A DNA stretch of 64,000 bases from Ktedonobacter robiniae (GTDB lineage: Bacteria; Chloroflexota; Ktedonobacteria; Ktedonobacterales; Ktedonobacteraceae): the NCBI RefSeq assembly GCF_016587375.1, contig NZ_BNJG01000003.1, forward strand, positions 1,426,001 to 1,490,000, given 5' to 3'. The notes beneath the pieces were generated by a model. The model was not told the origin of the DNA. It ran no database searches and saw only the letters and a program-made list of their open reading frames with translations. Numbering within the stretch: position 1 is the stretch's first letter; the number at the start of each line of letters is the position of its first letter. Below are positions 9,209 through 17,643 of this stretch, in pieces. Position numbers and translations under genes: made by a program.

Positions 9209-9994
9209 TCACACTGTGCCAGTCGCGGCACTGGCCGTGAAGGACGTTATCTTGACCAGCGTACCAGGCTGGATGAGCACGCGTACGCCCGCCTGCCCTT
9301 TGTTGAGCGAGGCATCTTTGATCGTTGCCTGCCAGGTGGCTGGTTCGGGCGCGTTGGTCTGCCAGGCGCGGGCCATAAGCTGGTTGCCGAGGGCGCGGAA
9401 ACGAAGCGCGTAGCTCGCGCCGCTCAGAGCGGCGAAGGGCATACTGACCAGTTGCTGATTGACTCCAGCGACACGGCGCATGATGATCAGGTGATTGCCA
9501 TCGATATAGGCCTTGTACCAGTTATTGACGTTGTGCCAGCGCAGGACCGAGCCAAAGTTATTCTGACCCGTGAATTTGTTTAGTGAGCCATTGATCAGCA
9601 GATCAACGTTGTCGCTGGCAGGCCCCAACACCGCGTTAAATGTGCCGTTACCATCGGTGATGGAGCCAGCCGTATTCTGGACCGAGAAGATTGCCAGTGC
9701 ATTGGCGTCGGCCGCCCAGGTATGGCCATCGCTGGCCTGGCCCCAGAAGCTCTGGTTCTGGCGTTGAAAGGTATCCTGAGCCAATACATTTGTCTTTGGC
9801 GTGGTTGGTTTGCCCGTGGGTGTCACGGGCATCTGAGCCACAATCGTAGGCTTGCCCGCTGGCCCATCGTGGAACATGCGCTGCATGTCCGGGAGGGTAA
9901 GCGAGCGCTGAATCGTATTCGCGAAGACGCCCGCCGTTAAGCCGAGGAGCATCAGCACTAGTAAGAGTGTTATGGCGATGACACGCCTTGTCAT
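9209..9994 (-). CDS. Exported LamG/concanavalin-like domain protein
   Basis: 261 residues beginning with a signal anchor (MTRRVIAITLLLVLMLLGLTAGVFA). A proline/threonine-rich spacer (about 45-70) leads into a beta-rich domain that starts DTFQRQNQSFWGQASDGHTW and contains GSVLRWHNVNNWYKAYIDG. These are hallmarks of the concanavalin/LamG-like sugar-binding folds common in secreted Chloroflexota proteins. No catalytic residues are evident. It lies between a membrane protein with an outer anti-sigma-like domain and the two-helix protein, all on the minus strand with 50-75 base gaps, so it is probably an envelope component of the same unit. Confidence 0.7.
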   Translation of the reverse strand: MTRRVIAITLLLVLMLLGLTAGVFANTIQRSLTLPDMQRMFHDGPAGKPTIVAQMPVTPTGKPTTPKTNVLAQDTFQRQNQSFWGQASDGHTWAADANALAIFSVQNTAGSITDGNGTFNAVLGPASDNVDLLINGSLNKFTGQNNFGSVLRWHNVNNWYKAYIDGNHLIIMRRVAGVNQQLVSMPFAALSGASYALRFRALGNQLMARAWQTNAPEPATWQATIKDASLNKGQAGVRVLIQPGTLVKITSFTASAATGTV

Positions 9995-10067
9995 GATTGG
10001 CCTTCCTTCTGACTGTGAAATCTCACGCCTGCGGCGCTCGCTCTGGTAGGTGGTGCGGTGCGGGCAT

Positions 10068-12113
10068 TTATGCCTTAGCGTGGAGAATATCTTGAATCAT
10101 CTGGATCGATTGTGGGCTGGGTCGGTAGGGTGAGACCTGGAAGGTAGAGATGGACTGCATGTGATCGTGAATCCAATTCGCCCCGTGCAATGTCTGCCCT
10201 GTGTTGGCGTCGGTCTGTCCGATATAGGCGTTGTTGGTGTTGACGATCATGTCGTTGATGAGCGAGAGCGTCGAGGGCTGGCGCATCTGGTCGTCGTTCA
10301 TCTGCATGATCTTCTTGCCATCGCTACGCACCTGGTTGAGCCAGCGATTGACGTTACTCAGAGCGTTGACGATATCGGTCGCGTTCTGGCGCAGAGAGGC
10401 TGGTGCGTCCGGTGCCTGCAAGAGCCCGTTCAGGTGCTTCATAACGTGTGAGAGGTAGCAGGGTGGCTCCTGATCGGGGCCGTTGACCTGGATCAGACCT
10501 ATCTGGGCCAGCCGACCATCGACGAGCGCAGGCGTGCCAGGTGGAAGGTCTAGTCCGACAAAGGATGCGCCATCGAGATAGGCCAGGGTACGTGCTGTCA
10601 TGCGCCGTACATAGTTAATGTCTTTGTTCGCCTCCCAGGGATCGCGCATGCTTGTGGTCCACTCCACTAGTTTAGCCGTGTTGCGGTAGAACCAGGTGTT
10701 TAACCCACCAGGAAGGTTCAGCTTCTCCAGCGTGGGGTCGCTGGCCAACAGGTGGCGCAGGTGATCAAGATAGCTAAAATGGTTAGTGTTATCAGGTGTG
10801 TTAATTGGGGCCTGCGAGACCTCTCCATAGTAGCGCCAGGCGTTATAATCGGGTGTGGGCGAGATAGGCGTGACCGAGGCGCTCTCCTCCGTCACCAGGA
10901 AGCGGCTCGTTGTGAGCAGCAGGTTGCTGTGCTGCGGGTCGCCGCTATAGAAGAGATGTGCCTTGCCATTACTCACGTTCAGGCGCCCCATCAGAATAGT
11001 GTGTGCCTCACTCTGGCTCTTATCTCCCAGCAGCCAGGCATAATAGGCCTTGCCGCTGGCGGGTGGGTTTAATTGTTGGAGGTCGATAGTTACCTGGTCG
11101 GAGATGCCCTGGCTGCTCTTCTCGCTGATCTGGTTGCTGCTGACATATGAGATATCGCCCACGATGGGCGGCACAGCACTCGTAGTGGTCGTGGTTGGCC
11201 ACTGGTGATAGAAGACCAGGAAGTAGCTCAGGCCCGCGACCGAGAGCGCGATGATGGCCACGATTGCCACAAATTTGGCGAAAGTATTCCTGGGGGCCCG
11301 TGGTGCTGGAGCACGTGGCTCCTCGCGTGGTGTGGGCTGTGTCTTTTCGACGAGCATACCTGTGCTCGCTCTTTGCGCGGCTCCGCTCCGACGCATAGGT
11401 GGAGCATTGTGTTCTAGTATGAGAGGCTCTGGCTCTGACTCCTCGTCTTGCAGTGCCTGGGTGTATGGATCAAACCTCTCTAGCGCAGGGTTATGCCTCA
11501 GTCGCTCGCGTGGTGGGGAGGGTTGTGGACTCGCGACTGGTCGCTTCTCCATACGTGGAGGCACATCCATCTGTGAAACAGGAGGCATATGGCTGGTTGT
11601 GTGCTCGCGGGCGTCGAGTGGCTGTCCACCTGCGGACAATTCCATTACCGGCTCGCTCTCGTTGTCTGTATGAAGGGGTTGGCTGACTGGTCCACGTGGT
11701 CCCGCGTTGCGTAGATCGGCCTTGAGCGTGTGCAGGGAGGCCGTGGGACTGAGCGGCGCGGTAATGCGTTGTGGGCTTGTTTGCGCTGTATGGGTGCGCT
11801 GGCGTGAGAGCTGACCCATGGCTAGGGCGTTCGCCAGGTTATCTACAGAGGAATAGACAGGGAAGCCAAAACGCGTCGCCAGCTGTGTTATATGCCCACT
11901 ATTGGGGATGACAAAGATCACGGGTATATCGAGCTGGCGCTTGATATGCTTAAGCGCCGAGAAGTCATCTGGCCGCTGGAAGAGGCGTCCCTGCTCCGCC
12001 AGCATGATAACTACTGGCTTGCGCAGCTCGCTCAAGGCCTGACTCAGGGTGGCTCTATTGTCGGCGGTCTCCAGGTAGAGTACGCAGAAGTCGCCTGTAT
12101 CACTTCGTTTCAT
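10068..12113 (-). CDS. Membrane protein: cytoplasmic receiver-like part, one helix, outer RskA-like domain
   Basis: 681 residues. Residues 1-110 look like an alpha/beta receiver-type fold (CVLYLETADNRATLSQAL, PVVIMLAEQG, PVIFVIPNSG) but without an obvious phospho-acceptor aspartate set. A 170-residue proline-rich linker follows, then one transmembrane helix near 285 (VAIVAIIALSVAGLSYFLVF). The outer part begins with a beta domain containing GKAYYAWLLGD, which resembles the C-terminal domain of anti-sigma-K factors, and ends with a helical region. Together this suggests a transmembrane signal relay. It is preceded by the transporter gene and followed by the LamG-like protein. Its role is unknown. 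Confidence 0.65.
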   Translation of the reverse strand: MKRSDTGDFCVLYLETADNRATLSQALSELRKPVVIMLAEQGRLFQRPDDFSALKHIKRQLDIPVIFVIPNSGHITQLATRFGFPVYSSVDNLANALAMGQLSRQRTHTAQTSPQRITAPLSPTASLHTLKADLRNAGPRGPVSQPLHTDNESEPVMELSAGGQPLDAREHTTSHMPPVSQMDVPPRMEKRPVASPQPSPPRERLRHNPALERFDPYTQALQDEESEPEPLILEHNAPPMRRSGAAQRASTGMLVEKTQPTPREEPRAPAPRAPRNTFAKFVAIVAIIALSVAGLSYFLVFYHQWPTTTTTSAVPPIVGDISYVSSNQISEKSSQGISDQVTIDLQQLNPPASGKAYYAWLLGDKSQSEAHTILMGRLNVSNGKAHLFYSGDPQHSNLLLTTSRFLVTEESASVTPISPTPDYNAWRYYGEVSQAPINTPDNTNHFSYLDHLRHLLASDPTLEKLNLPGGLNTWFYRNTAKLVEWTTSMRDPWEANKDINYVRRMTARTLAYLDGASFVGLDLPPGTPALVDGRLAQIGLIQVNGPDQEPPCYLSHVMKHLNGLLQAPDAPASLRQNATDIVNALSNVNRWLNQVRSDGKKIMQMNDDQMRQPSTLSLINDMIVNTNNAYIGQTDANTGQTLHGANWIHDHMQSISTFQVSPYRPSPQSIQMIQDILHAKA

Positions 12114-12124
12114 TCGTTCCTCCC

Positions 12125-12147
12125 GCTACTGGCGTACGCGGCTACTG
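12125..12147 (+). repeat. Dispersed 23-base repeat, family 1
   Basis: GCTACTGGCGTACGCGGCTA plus CTG occurs here, identically at 47783-47805, and identically in inverse orientation at 25131-25153. Each copy is intergenic and contains the palindrome CGTACG. Confidence 0.8.
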
Positions 12148-12176
12148 GGGCTGCGCCCTGGTGTCGCAGCTACTGT

Positions 12177-13745
12177 TTATCGGTCGAGGCGGTCGTATGC
12201 GGGTAGCTCTTCGCCGAAGATCGCGTCGGCGCGCAGGCCCGAGAGATCGACCGTCTGGCGACGCAGGCGAGCTTTATTGGCTAGCCCGGCGGAGGCCCGG
12301 GCCTCCTGGTGATGCTGCTGAAGCAGGCGCTTGCGTTCTCGCTGCCTTGGGCGCCAGTAGATGCTGGCTGGTGTCGTGCCGGGCTGGTGACGCGCGTGCT
12401 CATCCCAGGTCTCCAGGGTATATGCTACGGCGTGGGCCTGCTCCATTGGCACTTCCTCGACCTCAAATGACCTTGCCAGGACATCCATGTCAGATACCTC
12501 CTGTGTATTAGCTTCATACTCGCGTGAGATGATGGAAGGAATAGATCTTGCAGCCGTGGGCGTATTGAAAAGCCGGATTAGTCTGCGCAGGCTGAGCATA
12601 CTCAGTCCCGCGACCGCGATCCAGGCGAGAAGCCAGCAGAGTGCCTGCCCGATGACCAGGGCCAGCATTGAGCCGTGCCCATGCGCGACAATGGTTTGGT
12701 ACTCCGGCCATACCTGGGCCAACAGAATCCAGGCAGCGGGCGGGAAGCCTTCCAGGCGCAACAGGGCAAAGGCGCCAGCGATCACACCCAGAACGGGCAG
12801 GATTAGACCGCCATCGCTGCCTCGCCAGGTCTGCATTAGGCGGTCGCCAAAGAGTGCCGCACTCCGCTTTCCCTGCGTCGCTGGCCGCTCTGCTGACCCC
12901 CAGGTATTGATTAAGGCACCGGCCACGATTAGGACCCCACCAAGGTAGCCATCCAGGGGGAGAACCTCGTGCAGGTAGTAGTTGGCGAAGGCCGCGCCCA
13001 GCACTGGCTCCAGGATATAGATGAAAGAGACCGTTATTGGTGAGATGTAGTTCTGCAAACGTACCGTAATCAGCGTAGGGAGACAGGTCGTGCCAAAGGC
13101 GATATAGAGCACGCTCCACAGATCATTCGGGAGTAGTGGATGCACATCCTGCCAATTACCAAAGAGCAGAGCGATAAAATTGCCCCAGATGGCCATTGTC
13201 AGCAACTGAATGCCAAAGAGAGGGAGATAGGCCTTGCCGCGCTGCTCGTGGTCCGCCAGGAAGACATAGAACGTGCAGAAGAGGCCTCCGATAAAGGCGA
13301 TCAGCGCGCCGCGCAGGCCGCCGATGGGTGAATTCAAGATGAGCAGAAGCGCTCCACAGGCCGAGACCAGCCCGGCGAACCATGTCGCTTTATGCAGGGG
13401 CTGGCGCATAAAGAGCCAGACACAGATCGCTGCCAGAAAGCCATTGAGCGAGGGGAAGAAGGCCGTGCTCGTCGCGCTATTATATTTCAACGCCACCGAG
13501 AGCGTAAACAGGCCGATGCAGATGCAACTTCCCAGCAATACTCCGCTCTTTATCACCTCGCGATTAATCTCGTGCCAGGAATAGATAATAATACACAGGG
13601 CCAGGGGTAGGAGGGACAGCATCACAAAGAAGGTAAACACAATCGGATCGATGCGCCCCAGCGACCCCTTCGAGACCGCGTAGTAGGTGCCATAGAGAAA
13701 GGTATTGAGGAAGAACGCGCCACAGGCCAGTAATTTCATGCGCAT
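12177..13745 (-). CDS. EamA/DMT-type transporter with extra helices and cytoplasmic tail
   Basis: The first 300 residues form a ten-helix drug/metabolite transporter of the EamA type, with two internal halves: TYYAVSKGSLGRIDPIVFTF begins the first, and PITVSFIYILEPVLGAAFA lies near the end of the second. Unlike normal members (about 300 residues), the protein continues with two further hydrophobic helices (around 325-345 and 370-395) and a polar tail of about 130 residues. The ATG at 13745 has AGGGAG 8 bases upstream and is preferred over the one at 13772. It heads a minus-strand gene set with the receiver-like membrane protein. Substrate unknown. Confidence 0.8.
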   Translation of the reverse strand: MRMKLLACGAFFLNTFLYGTYYAVSKGSLGRIDPIVFTFFVMLSLLPLALCIIIYSWHEINREVIKSGVLLGSCICIGLFTLSVALKYNSATSTAFFPSLNGFLAAICVWLFMRQPLHKATWFAGLVSACGALLLILNSPIGGLRGALIAFIGGLFCTFYVFLADHEQRGKAYLPLFGIQLLTMAIWGNFIALLFGNWQDVHPLLPNDLWSVLYIAFGTTCLPTLITVRLQNYISPITVSFIYILEPVLGAAFANYYLHEVLPLDGYLGGVLIVAGALINTWGSAERPATQGKRSAALFGDRLMQTWRGSDGGLILPVLGVIAGAFALLRLEGFPPAAWILLAQVWPEYQTIVAHGHGSMLALVIGQALCWLLAWIAVAGLSMLSLRRLIRLFNTPTAARSIPSIISREYEANTQEVSDMDVLARSFEVEEVPMEQAHAVAYTLETWDEHARHQPGTTPASIYWRPRQRERKRLLQQHHQEARASAGLANKARLRRQTVDLSGLRADAIFGEELPAYDRLDR

Positions 13746-14292
13746 ACGATAGACTCCCTTCAAGCAGCTCATGACATTCTAGGGAGAAGTATAGCCGTTT
13801 AAGAGCGCATAGAAGGCCTTTTTTGCGGTTTTTTGGCACTGTGTACTCACCGAAGGTGGCTGGGAGGGGATGATAATTTGTGACCTGCCTCGTCAAATAT
13901 TTGGATGTGGTACCGCGTAATTCAGAGAAGGTGTGACACTGTATGGTTAGCAGAAGAGAAGGAGAGTATGCCAGGCTGGCTGGTAAACAATAACTGCAAG
14001 CATCTCGGCAGGTAGATGCCAGCGATCCCCCATGATTTACCAGCCAACAGGCACACGTCACCAGAAGCACCAGAAGTAGTAGAGAGATATATGTCTTGTA
14101 ATATGAAAATTTGTTTTCTACTATTTAGTATACTCATAATCCAAGAATTGACAAATCTAAAGGAATCGCTCCTTAAGCTGCCCCAGCCCACGCTGCTTAC
14201 GGTGTTATGCTGCACTTTGTACCCAATTTGACGCCCAATAGCTCAAAAGGTGTACTTTTCTGCCCCAAATTAGCCCAGCTCGCCCAACTTCT
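13746..14292. other. Intergenic region without recognisable gene
   Basis: About 550 bases. Open frames here are shadows or lack start signals. AT-rich patches around 14090-14160 look like decayed DNA. The stretch between 14200 and 14292 could be the beginning of a further cassette-like unit next to the attC-like site, but I see no coding signal in it. Confidence 0.4.
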
Positions 14293-14360
14293 ACATAACG
14301 CCTTCGCTCAGGTCGTCGCCTTGAAATTTGGCGTTCAAGTCCTGGGCTGCCGCGTTATGT
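14293..14360 (-). other. attC-like imperfect hairpin (integron-type recombination site candidate)
   Basis: Outer arms ACATAACGC and GCGTTATGT are exact inverted repeats of 9 bases. Inside them a second, imperfect pair (CAGCCCAGG against CGCTCAGG) contains an extra unpaired base. A variable centre carries CTTGAA/TTCAAG and CGCC/GGCG. This outer-box, spacer, inner-box layout with an extrahelical base and 68-base length is that of integron attC sites, and on the minus strand the site begins at the stop codon of the preceding reading frame as in gene cassettes. Each outer box deviates by one base from the GTTRRRY/RYYYAAC consensus, and no integrase is in the window, so this is tentative. Confidence 0.35.
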
Positions 14361-14651
14361 GACATAGAGATCGTATTCGCCTTGCCACTCCTGCATCTGA
14401 TTTTCGTAGCCAGCCTCCTGCAGCAGTTCGATCACGCAGAAACCCCACCACTGGCAGGGTTTCTGCTCTGTCATAACTGTGACGCTGTAAACTGTCCCTT
14501 CTGCCTAGAGGTTGGCATAAGGAAGCAAGCGCTTGAGACGCCTCCTATCCCCCGTTGCTAAAGAAAACATCTCCCTTAATGAATTTTGCTCTTTCTCAGC
14601 AAACCAACGGTTTTGAGATTCTTCTGTTATATCCCACGGGGCATGTATCAG
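14355..14651 (-). pseudogene. Gene remnant interrupted by an amber codon
   Basis: One reading frame is open and protein-like for 98 codons except for a TAG at 14505-14507. Upstream it includes WDITEESQNRWFAEKE and DRRRLKRLLPYANL. Downstream it continues EGTVYSVTVMTEQKPCQWWG and ends in EWQGEYDLYVT followed by TAA. A second TAG in the same frame at 14652-14654 bounds the upstream side. Both ambers could come from CAG by one transition. I do not recognise the family. The stop codon overlaps the attC-like hairpin, so it may be a decayed cassette gene. Confidence 0.5.
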
Positions 14652-14770
14652 CTAGTAAGCAGTTTGGAATCCCAAGACAGGAGTGCTGGATTGCATGGGT
14701 AAATGATGCAGAGGTTACTTCACGTGGAACTCATCAAGAAGAGCTTTTACTTGTGAATGGGTCGTTAATG

Positions 14771-15253
14771 CTAAATGCCCCCAGTAAAGCGCTCATCATC
14801 TGTTACTTCTGCAAGCGCAAAAGAGGGCATGATGAGAGATGAAGGATCACCGTCTGGGCCAAAATCTACTTCTGCAAGTACTAAGCCTTCGAGGGGGCCT
14901 TGGAATTGGTCGATACCCATGGGGATCGTTCCTCCGTGGAAACGGAACCGTCTTTTTTCAAGCCGATGCGAGGGCAGCGTAGAAGTTAGGAAGGAATATT
15001 CAGATTCCGAGATGTAAAAATTCGTATGGAAGATCATTCGCGTATCGTGAGGATGAGCGCGTAATTTTTGTGCTAGCTTAAACGTGACTTCATGCTCAGT
15101 CTGCATTCTCCGTAAACGGAGCGTGGTATTGTCAATATAGTGGTCAGTAATATCTGTGCGGAAAGTGGAACCAGGTGGAATGGCGGCTAATAAAAACTTC
15201 CGTTCGACTTCAGGATGGGCGTACTTGCCGAATTTTTTGTCAATAGCGACCAT
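14771..15253 (-). CDS. CYTH domain protein (triphosphate tunnel-type), probable 3' frameshift
   Basis: A 160-residue protein of the CYTH/triphosphate tunnel superfamily, whose members cleave inorganic or organic triphosphates or make cAMP. The N-terminal ExExK signature is HPEVERKFLL, and basic and acidic strand residues TLRLRRMQTEHEVTFKLA follow. The ATG at 15253 is preferred over 15286 because AAGGG lies upstream of it. The frame stops just after DERFTGGI, where family members usually continue. Adding one base to the run of five C (14778-14782 on the plus strand) would extend the protein by about 20 residues (HLALTTHSQVKALLDEFHV) to a TAA at 14715. This points to a homopolymer deletion or sequencing error. 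Confidence 0.82.
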   Translation of the reverse strand: MVAIDKKFGKYAHPEVERKFLLAAIPPGSTFRTDITDHYIDNTTLRLRRMQTEHEVTFKLAQKLRAHPHDTRMIFHTNFYISESEYSFLTSTLPSHRLEKRRFRFHGGTIPMGIDQFQGPLEGLVLAEVDFGPDGDPSSLIMPSFALAEVTDDERFTGGI

Positions 15254-15521
15254 GAGGAGAATCCCTTCTTTAGTAGCGAACGTCATTCACAGCGTTCAAG
15301 AGAAATATATCAGGTAGTGAGTGGTATATCAAGGCGTTTCTGTCGATGCTCATGATTGGCGTTGACAGAAAAAGGCCCTTAAAATGTTACATCTTGTTAC
15401 TATCATTGCAGTGGGCTTTCGAGTAGGTACTATAAAATCCTTTGGCTCTTCCGCACAAATGGCGCTAATCGCTTGCTAGAAAAGAGGAAATGTGTGGAGC
15501 GCAATGGAGCCTTGTCTTCTG

Positions 15522-16124
15522 CTAAAGCACAAAGGGGATGAGCCGTTTCGTGCGCCGCATATATTCCTGATAGCGCTGGCCTAGATGCTCCTGGAGGACA
15601 TGCTCTTCCACCCGGATACGATAACTGAAACCAATGAGCGCGCATCCCATGATGACGAGTAGGCTCAACCAGTTGTTCGTCAAGCTGAGTCCCAATCCGA
15701 GCAACGTGATGAGGATGCCGGTATAGGAGGGATGCCGAATGAGTCGGTAGGGACCCGTTTCAATCACGGTCTGCTCGGGTGCAATGGCCACGCTGGTCGT
15801 GAAAGAGCGACCAAGCACTTGAATAGCGTAGAGACGTAATATCATCCCCGTGTACATCAGGACAATGCCCAGCCAGAAGAAGATGTTGGGCGCGCTGGTG
15901 ATGGCGGTGGCAGGAATTTTCAAAGCCAGCAGTATGCCGAGGAGGAGACCGGACATGATCAGGCAAAGAAGGACCATGTGCGATCCTTTATCTTGGCGCT
16001 GGGCGCCAGCACGGAGACGTTTGAACGTTCTGATATCCACGCTCGCTTCCATCACTCTCCAGATGAGAAAGCTCGTTACCAGGACACCGAGATCGAGCGG
16101 ATTCTGAGCGAAAAGCGGCTGCAT
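15522..16124 (-). CDS. ICMT/PEMT-like membrane methyltransferase
   Basis: A 200-residue integral membrane protein of the isoprenylcysteine carboxyl methyltransferase-like family. The diagnostic SAM-binding segment GPYRLIRHPSYTG lies near residue 130 and is followed by the catalytic glutamate region RVEEHVLQEHLGQRYQEY. About five hydrophobic helices surround it. The ATG at 16124 has AAAGGA 8 bases upstream and is preferred over one at 16163. Bacterial members methylate unknown small molecules or lipids. The 5' flank is the right end of the IS607 element, which may have separated the gene from an original promoter. Confidence 0.85.
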   Translation of the reverse strand: MQPLFAQNPLDLGVLVTSFLIWRVMEASVDIRTFKRLRAGAQRQDKGSHMVLLCLIMSGLLLGILLALKIPATAITSAPNIFFWLGIVLMYTGMILRLYAIQVLGRSFTTSVAIAPEQTVIETGPYRLIRHPSYTGILITLLGLGLSLTNNWLSLLVIMGCALIGFSYRIRVEEHVLQEHLGQRYQEYMRRTKRLIPFVL

Positions 16125-16249
16125 GTTCCACATCCTTTGCTCTGGAACTTTTGTGTACAGCAATACGACGCGTGAGCTGCAGGCCGATACACACTGTTCT
16201 TCTATCTTACGCGATCATTCATGGTTCGGGCAAGCAAACGCTACAGAGC

Positions 16250-16480
16250 ATGCAGGACTCTCTGCTTCTTCGCACCCGCAAAGGATTCAGGAGTGGGAAC
16301 AAGGCTTGTGTGTTTGAAACGCCTCAACTATAGTTCCGTCGTGACTAGCGAATCCTGACAGAGGCCAGGATTTTCTCGCGAGCGGGTTTGTGAGGGAATG
16401 ACAGCCTCACGGGATGGACTACCGGCAGATGAACCCTGCGCTCCCCATCCTCTACTCCCTCCGACCCGAAGGCATCAGGA
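16250..16480 (-). ncRNA. Possible guide (omega) RNA at the tnpB 3' end
   Basis: In IS200/605 and IS607 elements the guide RNA for TnpB is transcribed from the 3' end of tnpB through the element end. Here the last 45 codons and the 95 bases after the stop are a plausible source. A stem AATCCTG/CAGGATT sits at 16351-16372, just before the tnpB stop. The exact ends and the guide boundary cannot be set from one sequence. Confidence 0.3.
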
Positions 16481-17643
16481 GCTGCTTTTCTGATGATGTT
16501 ATAGGACCCGTTGCAATCGGCGTGAATGAGTTGGCCATTGGATGCCCGATAGAGCCTCCGTGTGATCCGTTTGCCGCTGAAAACAGGCGCATGCTCCTGG
16601 CTTTGCTGGTAGATCGGCAAAGGATCGCGATCCAGGAAACTGGCCTTGCTGGTGTAGCTTTCTTCGGTGAGGATCACCTGGATGCCTTTTTGCTCAGCTT
16701 TGTAGGTGAGCATCTGGATGAACTGGGCATGAGGCACCTGAACAAAGTTCTGATTTGTCCGTTTCCCCAGGTTGATCTCCTGTTTCCAGCCCATGTTGCG
16801 ACCAATCACGAGCGTTCCGATCCCCTCAGCCACCAGCACATCAATCACAAAACGCGAGATGGTGTGCAGATCATGCTCAATCCGCCGATTGCGCCAGAGA
16901 GTCAAGCGCTCCATGCGCCGGGTGTTTCCAGGACGACCAAGAGCTTGTTGGAGTTCTGCTCGCCGCTTGTTGTAGAACTGATTCGTACTTTTCAGACCGC
17001 GCCCGTTAACGACGACCGGGACAAAACCCGGTTTATTTGAAGTTAGTGCGATCAGATTTTCCAGACCAGGATCGATGCCAGCGATGAGCGCGGGATCGAC
17101 GGCGGAGCGGCTCGGCTCCTGTTCATAAATGATCTCAACGACGACAAAACCGTGTTTGGGAACCACACGGACCTGAGTGATCGCCTTGGGATCTTGTTGG
17201 GTTTTGATCTGAATGCCCAGTCCCGAAGGCTGAATGAGGTGTCGTCCAAGGGTCCGTTTGCTGCGGCTTACGGCCTGCATCGTGTAGATGAGTACGTTGC
17301 GGCCTGTCGTTTTGTGCTTGTATTTGGGGAATTGGGGGCGTCGGCGAAATTTTGAGGGATCGCGCTTGTAGGCATCGAGCGCTTCAAAGAAGGATTTCCA
17401 GTTGCGTTCGAGCAGCAGCAATACCTGTTGGGCCACTTTCGCAGGCAGTGCTTTGTACGCTTCATGCGACTGCATCCGCCGATCCATTTCATTGTAGTTG
17501 AGGTGTTTTCCCTCAAAGATGAAGGCCTGACGGATCTCATACAGCGCCGTATTGTAGAGATTTTTGGAAGCAAAACAGGCCGCGTCAAGCGTGGCATAGC
17601 GTGGATCACTCCGAAGAATGATGTGCTTTTCAACCAGGTGCAC
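16345..17643 (-). CDS. tnpB: TnpB, RNA-guided DNA nuclease of IS607 element
   Basis: 432 residues from a GTG start whose first 14 bases overlap the end of tnpA, a normal arrangement for these elements. The RuvC catalytic residues are D191 in AGIDPG, E327/E328 in ILTEESYTSKAS and D376 in HADCNG. The zinc finger found in most TnpB proteins between the last two residues is missing: no CxxC pairs occur there, and the segment instead reads FLDRDPLPIY then FSGKRITRRLYR. This is a known TSKAS-type subgroup. TnpB uses a guide RNA from the element's end to cut donor sites and favour retention. The open frame extends upstream to 17991, but that part is a shadow of tnpA. Confidence 0.92.
   Translation of the reverse strand: MHLVEKHIILRSDPRYATLDAACFASKNLYNTALYEIRQAFIFEGKHLNYNEMDRRMQSHEAYKALPAKVAQQVLLLLERNWKSFFEALDAYKRDPSKFRRRPQFPKYKHKTTGRNVLIYTMQAVSRSKRTLGRHLIQPSGLGIQIKTQQDPKAITQVRVVPKHGFVVVEIIYEQEPSRSAVDPALIAGIDPGLENLIALTSNKPGFVPVVVNGRGLKSTNQFYNKRRAELQQALGRPGNTRRMERLTLWRNRRIEHDLHTISRFVIDVLVAEGIGTLVIGRNMGWKQEINLGKRTNQNFVQVPHAQFIQMLTYKAEQKGIQVILTEESYTSKASFLDRDPLPIYQQSQEHAPVFSGKRITRRLYRASNGQLIHADCNGSYNIIRKAAPDAFGSEGVEDGERRVHLPVVHPVRLSFPHKPAREKILASVRIR

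Noticed and set aside
13564..14070. 168-residue minus-strand frame
   Set aside because: Overlaps the start and promoter of the transporter gene in another frame and has no protein character.
14555..14842. Plus-strand frame of 95 residues
   Set aside because: It is antisense to the amber-interrupted frame and the CYTH 3' end, both of which are more protein-like.
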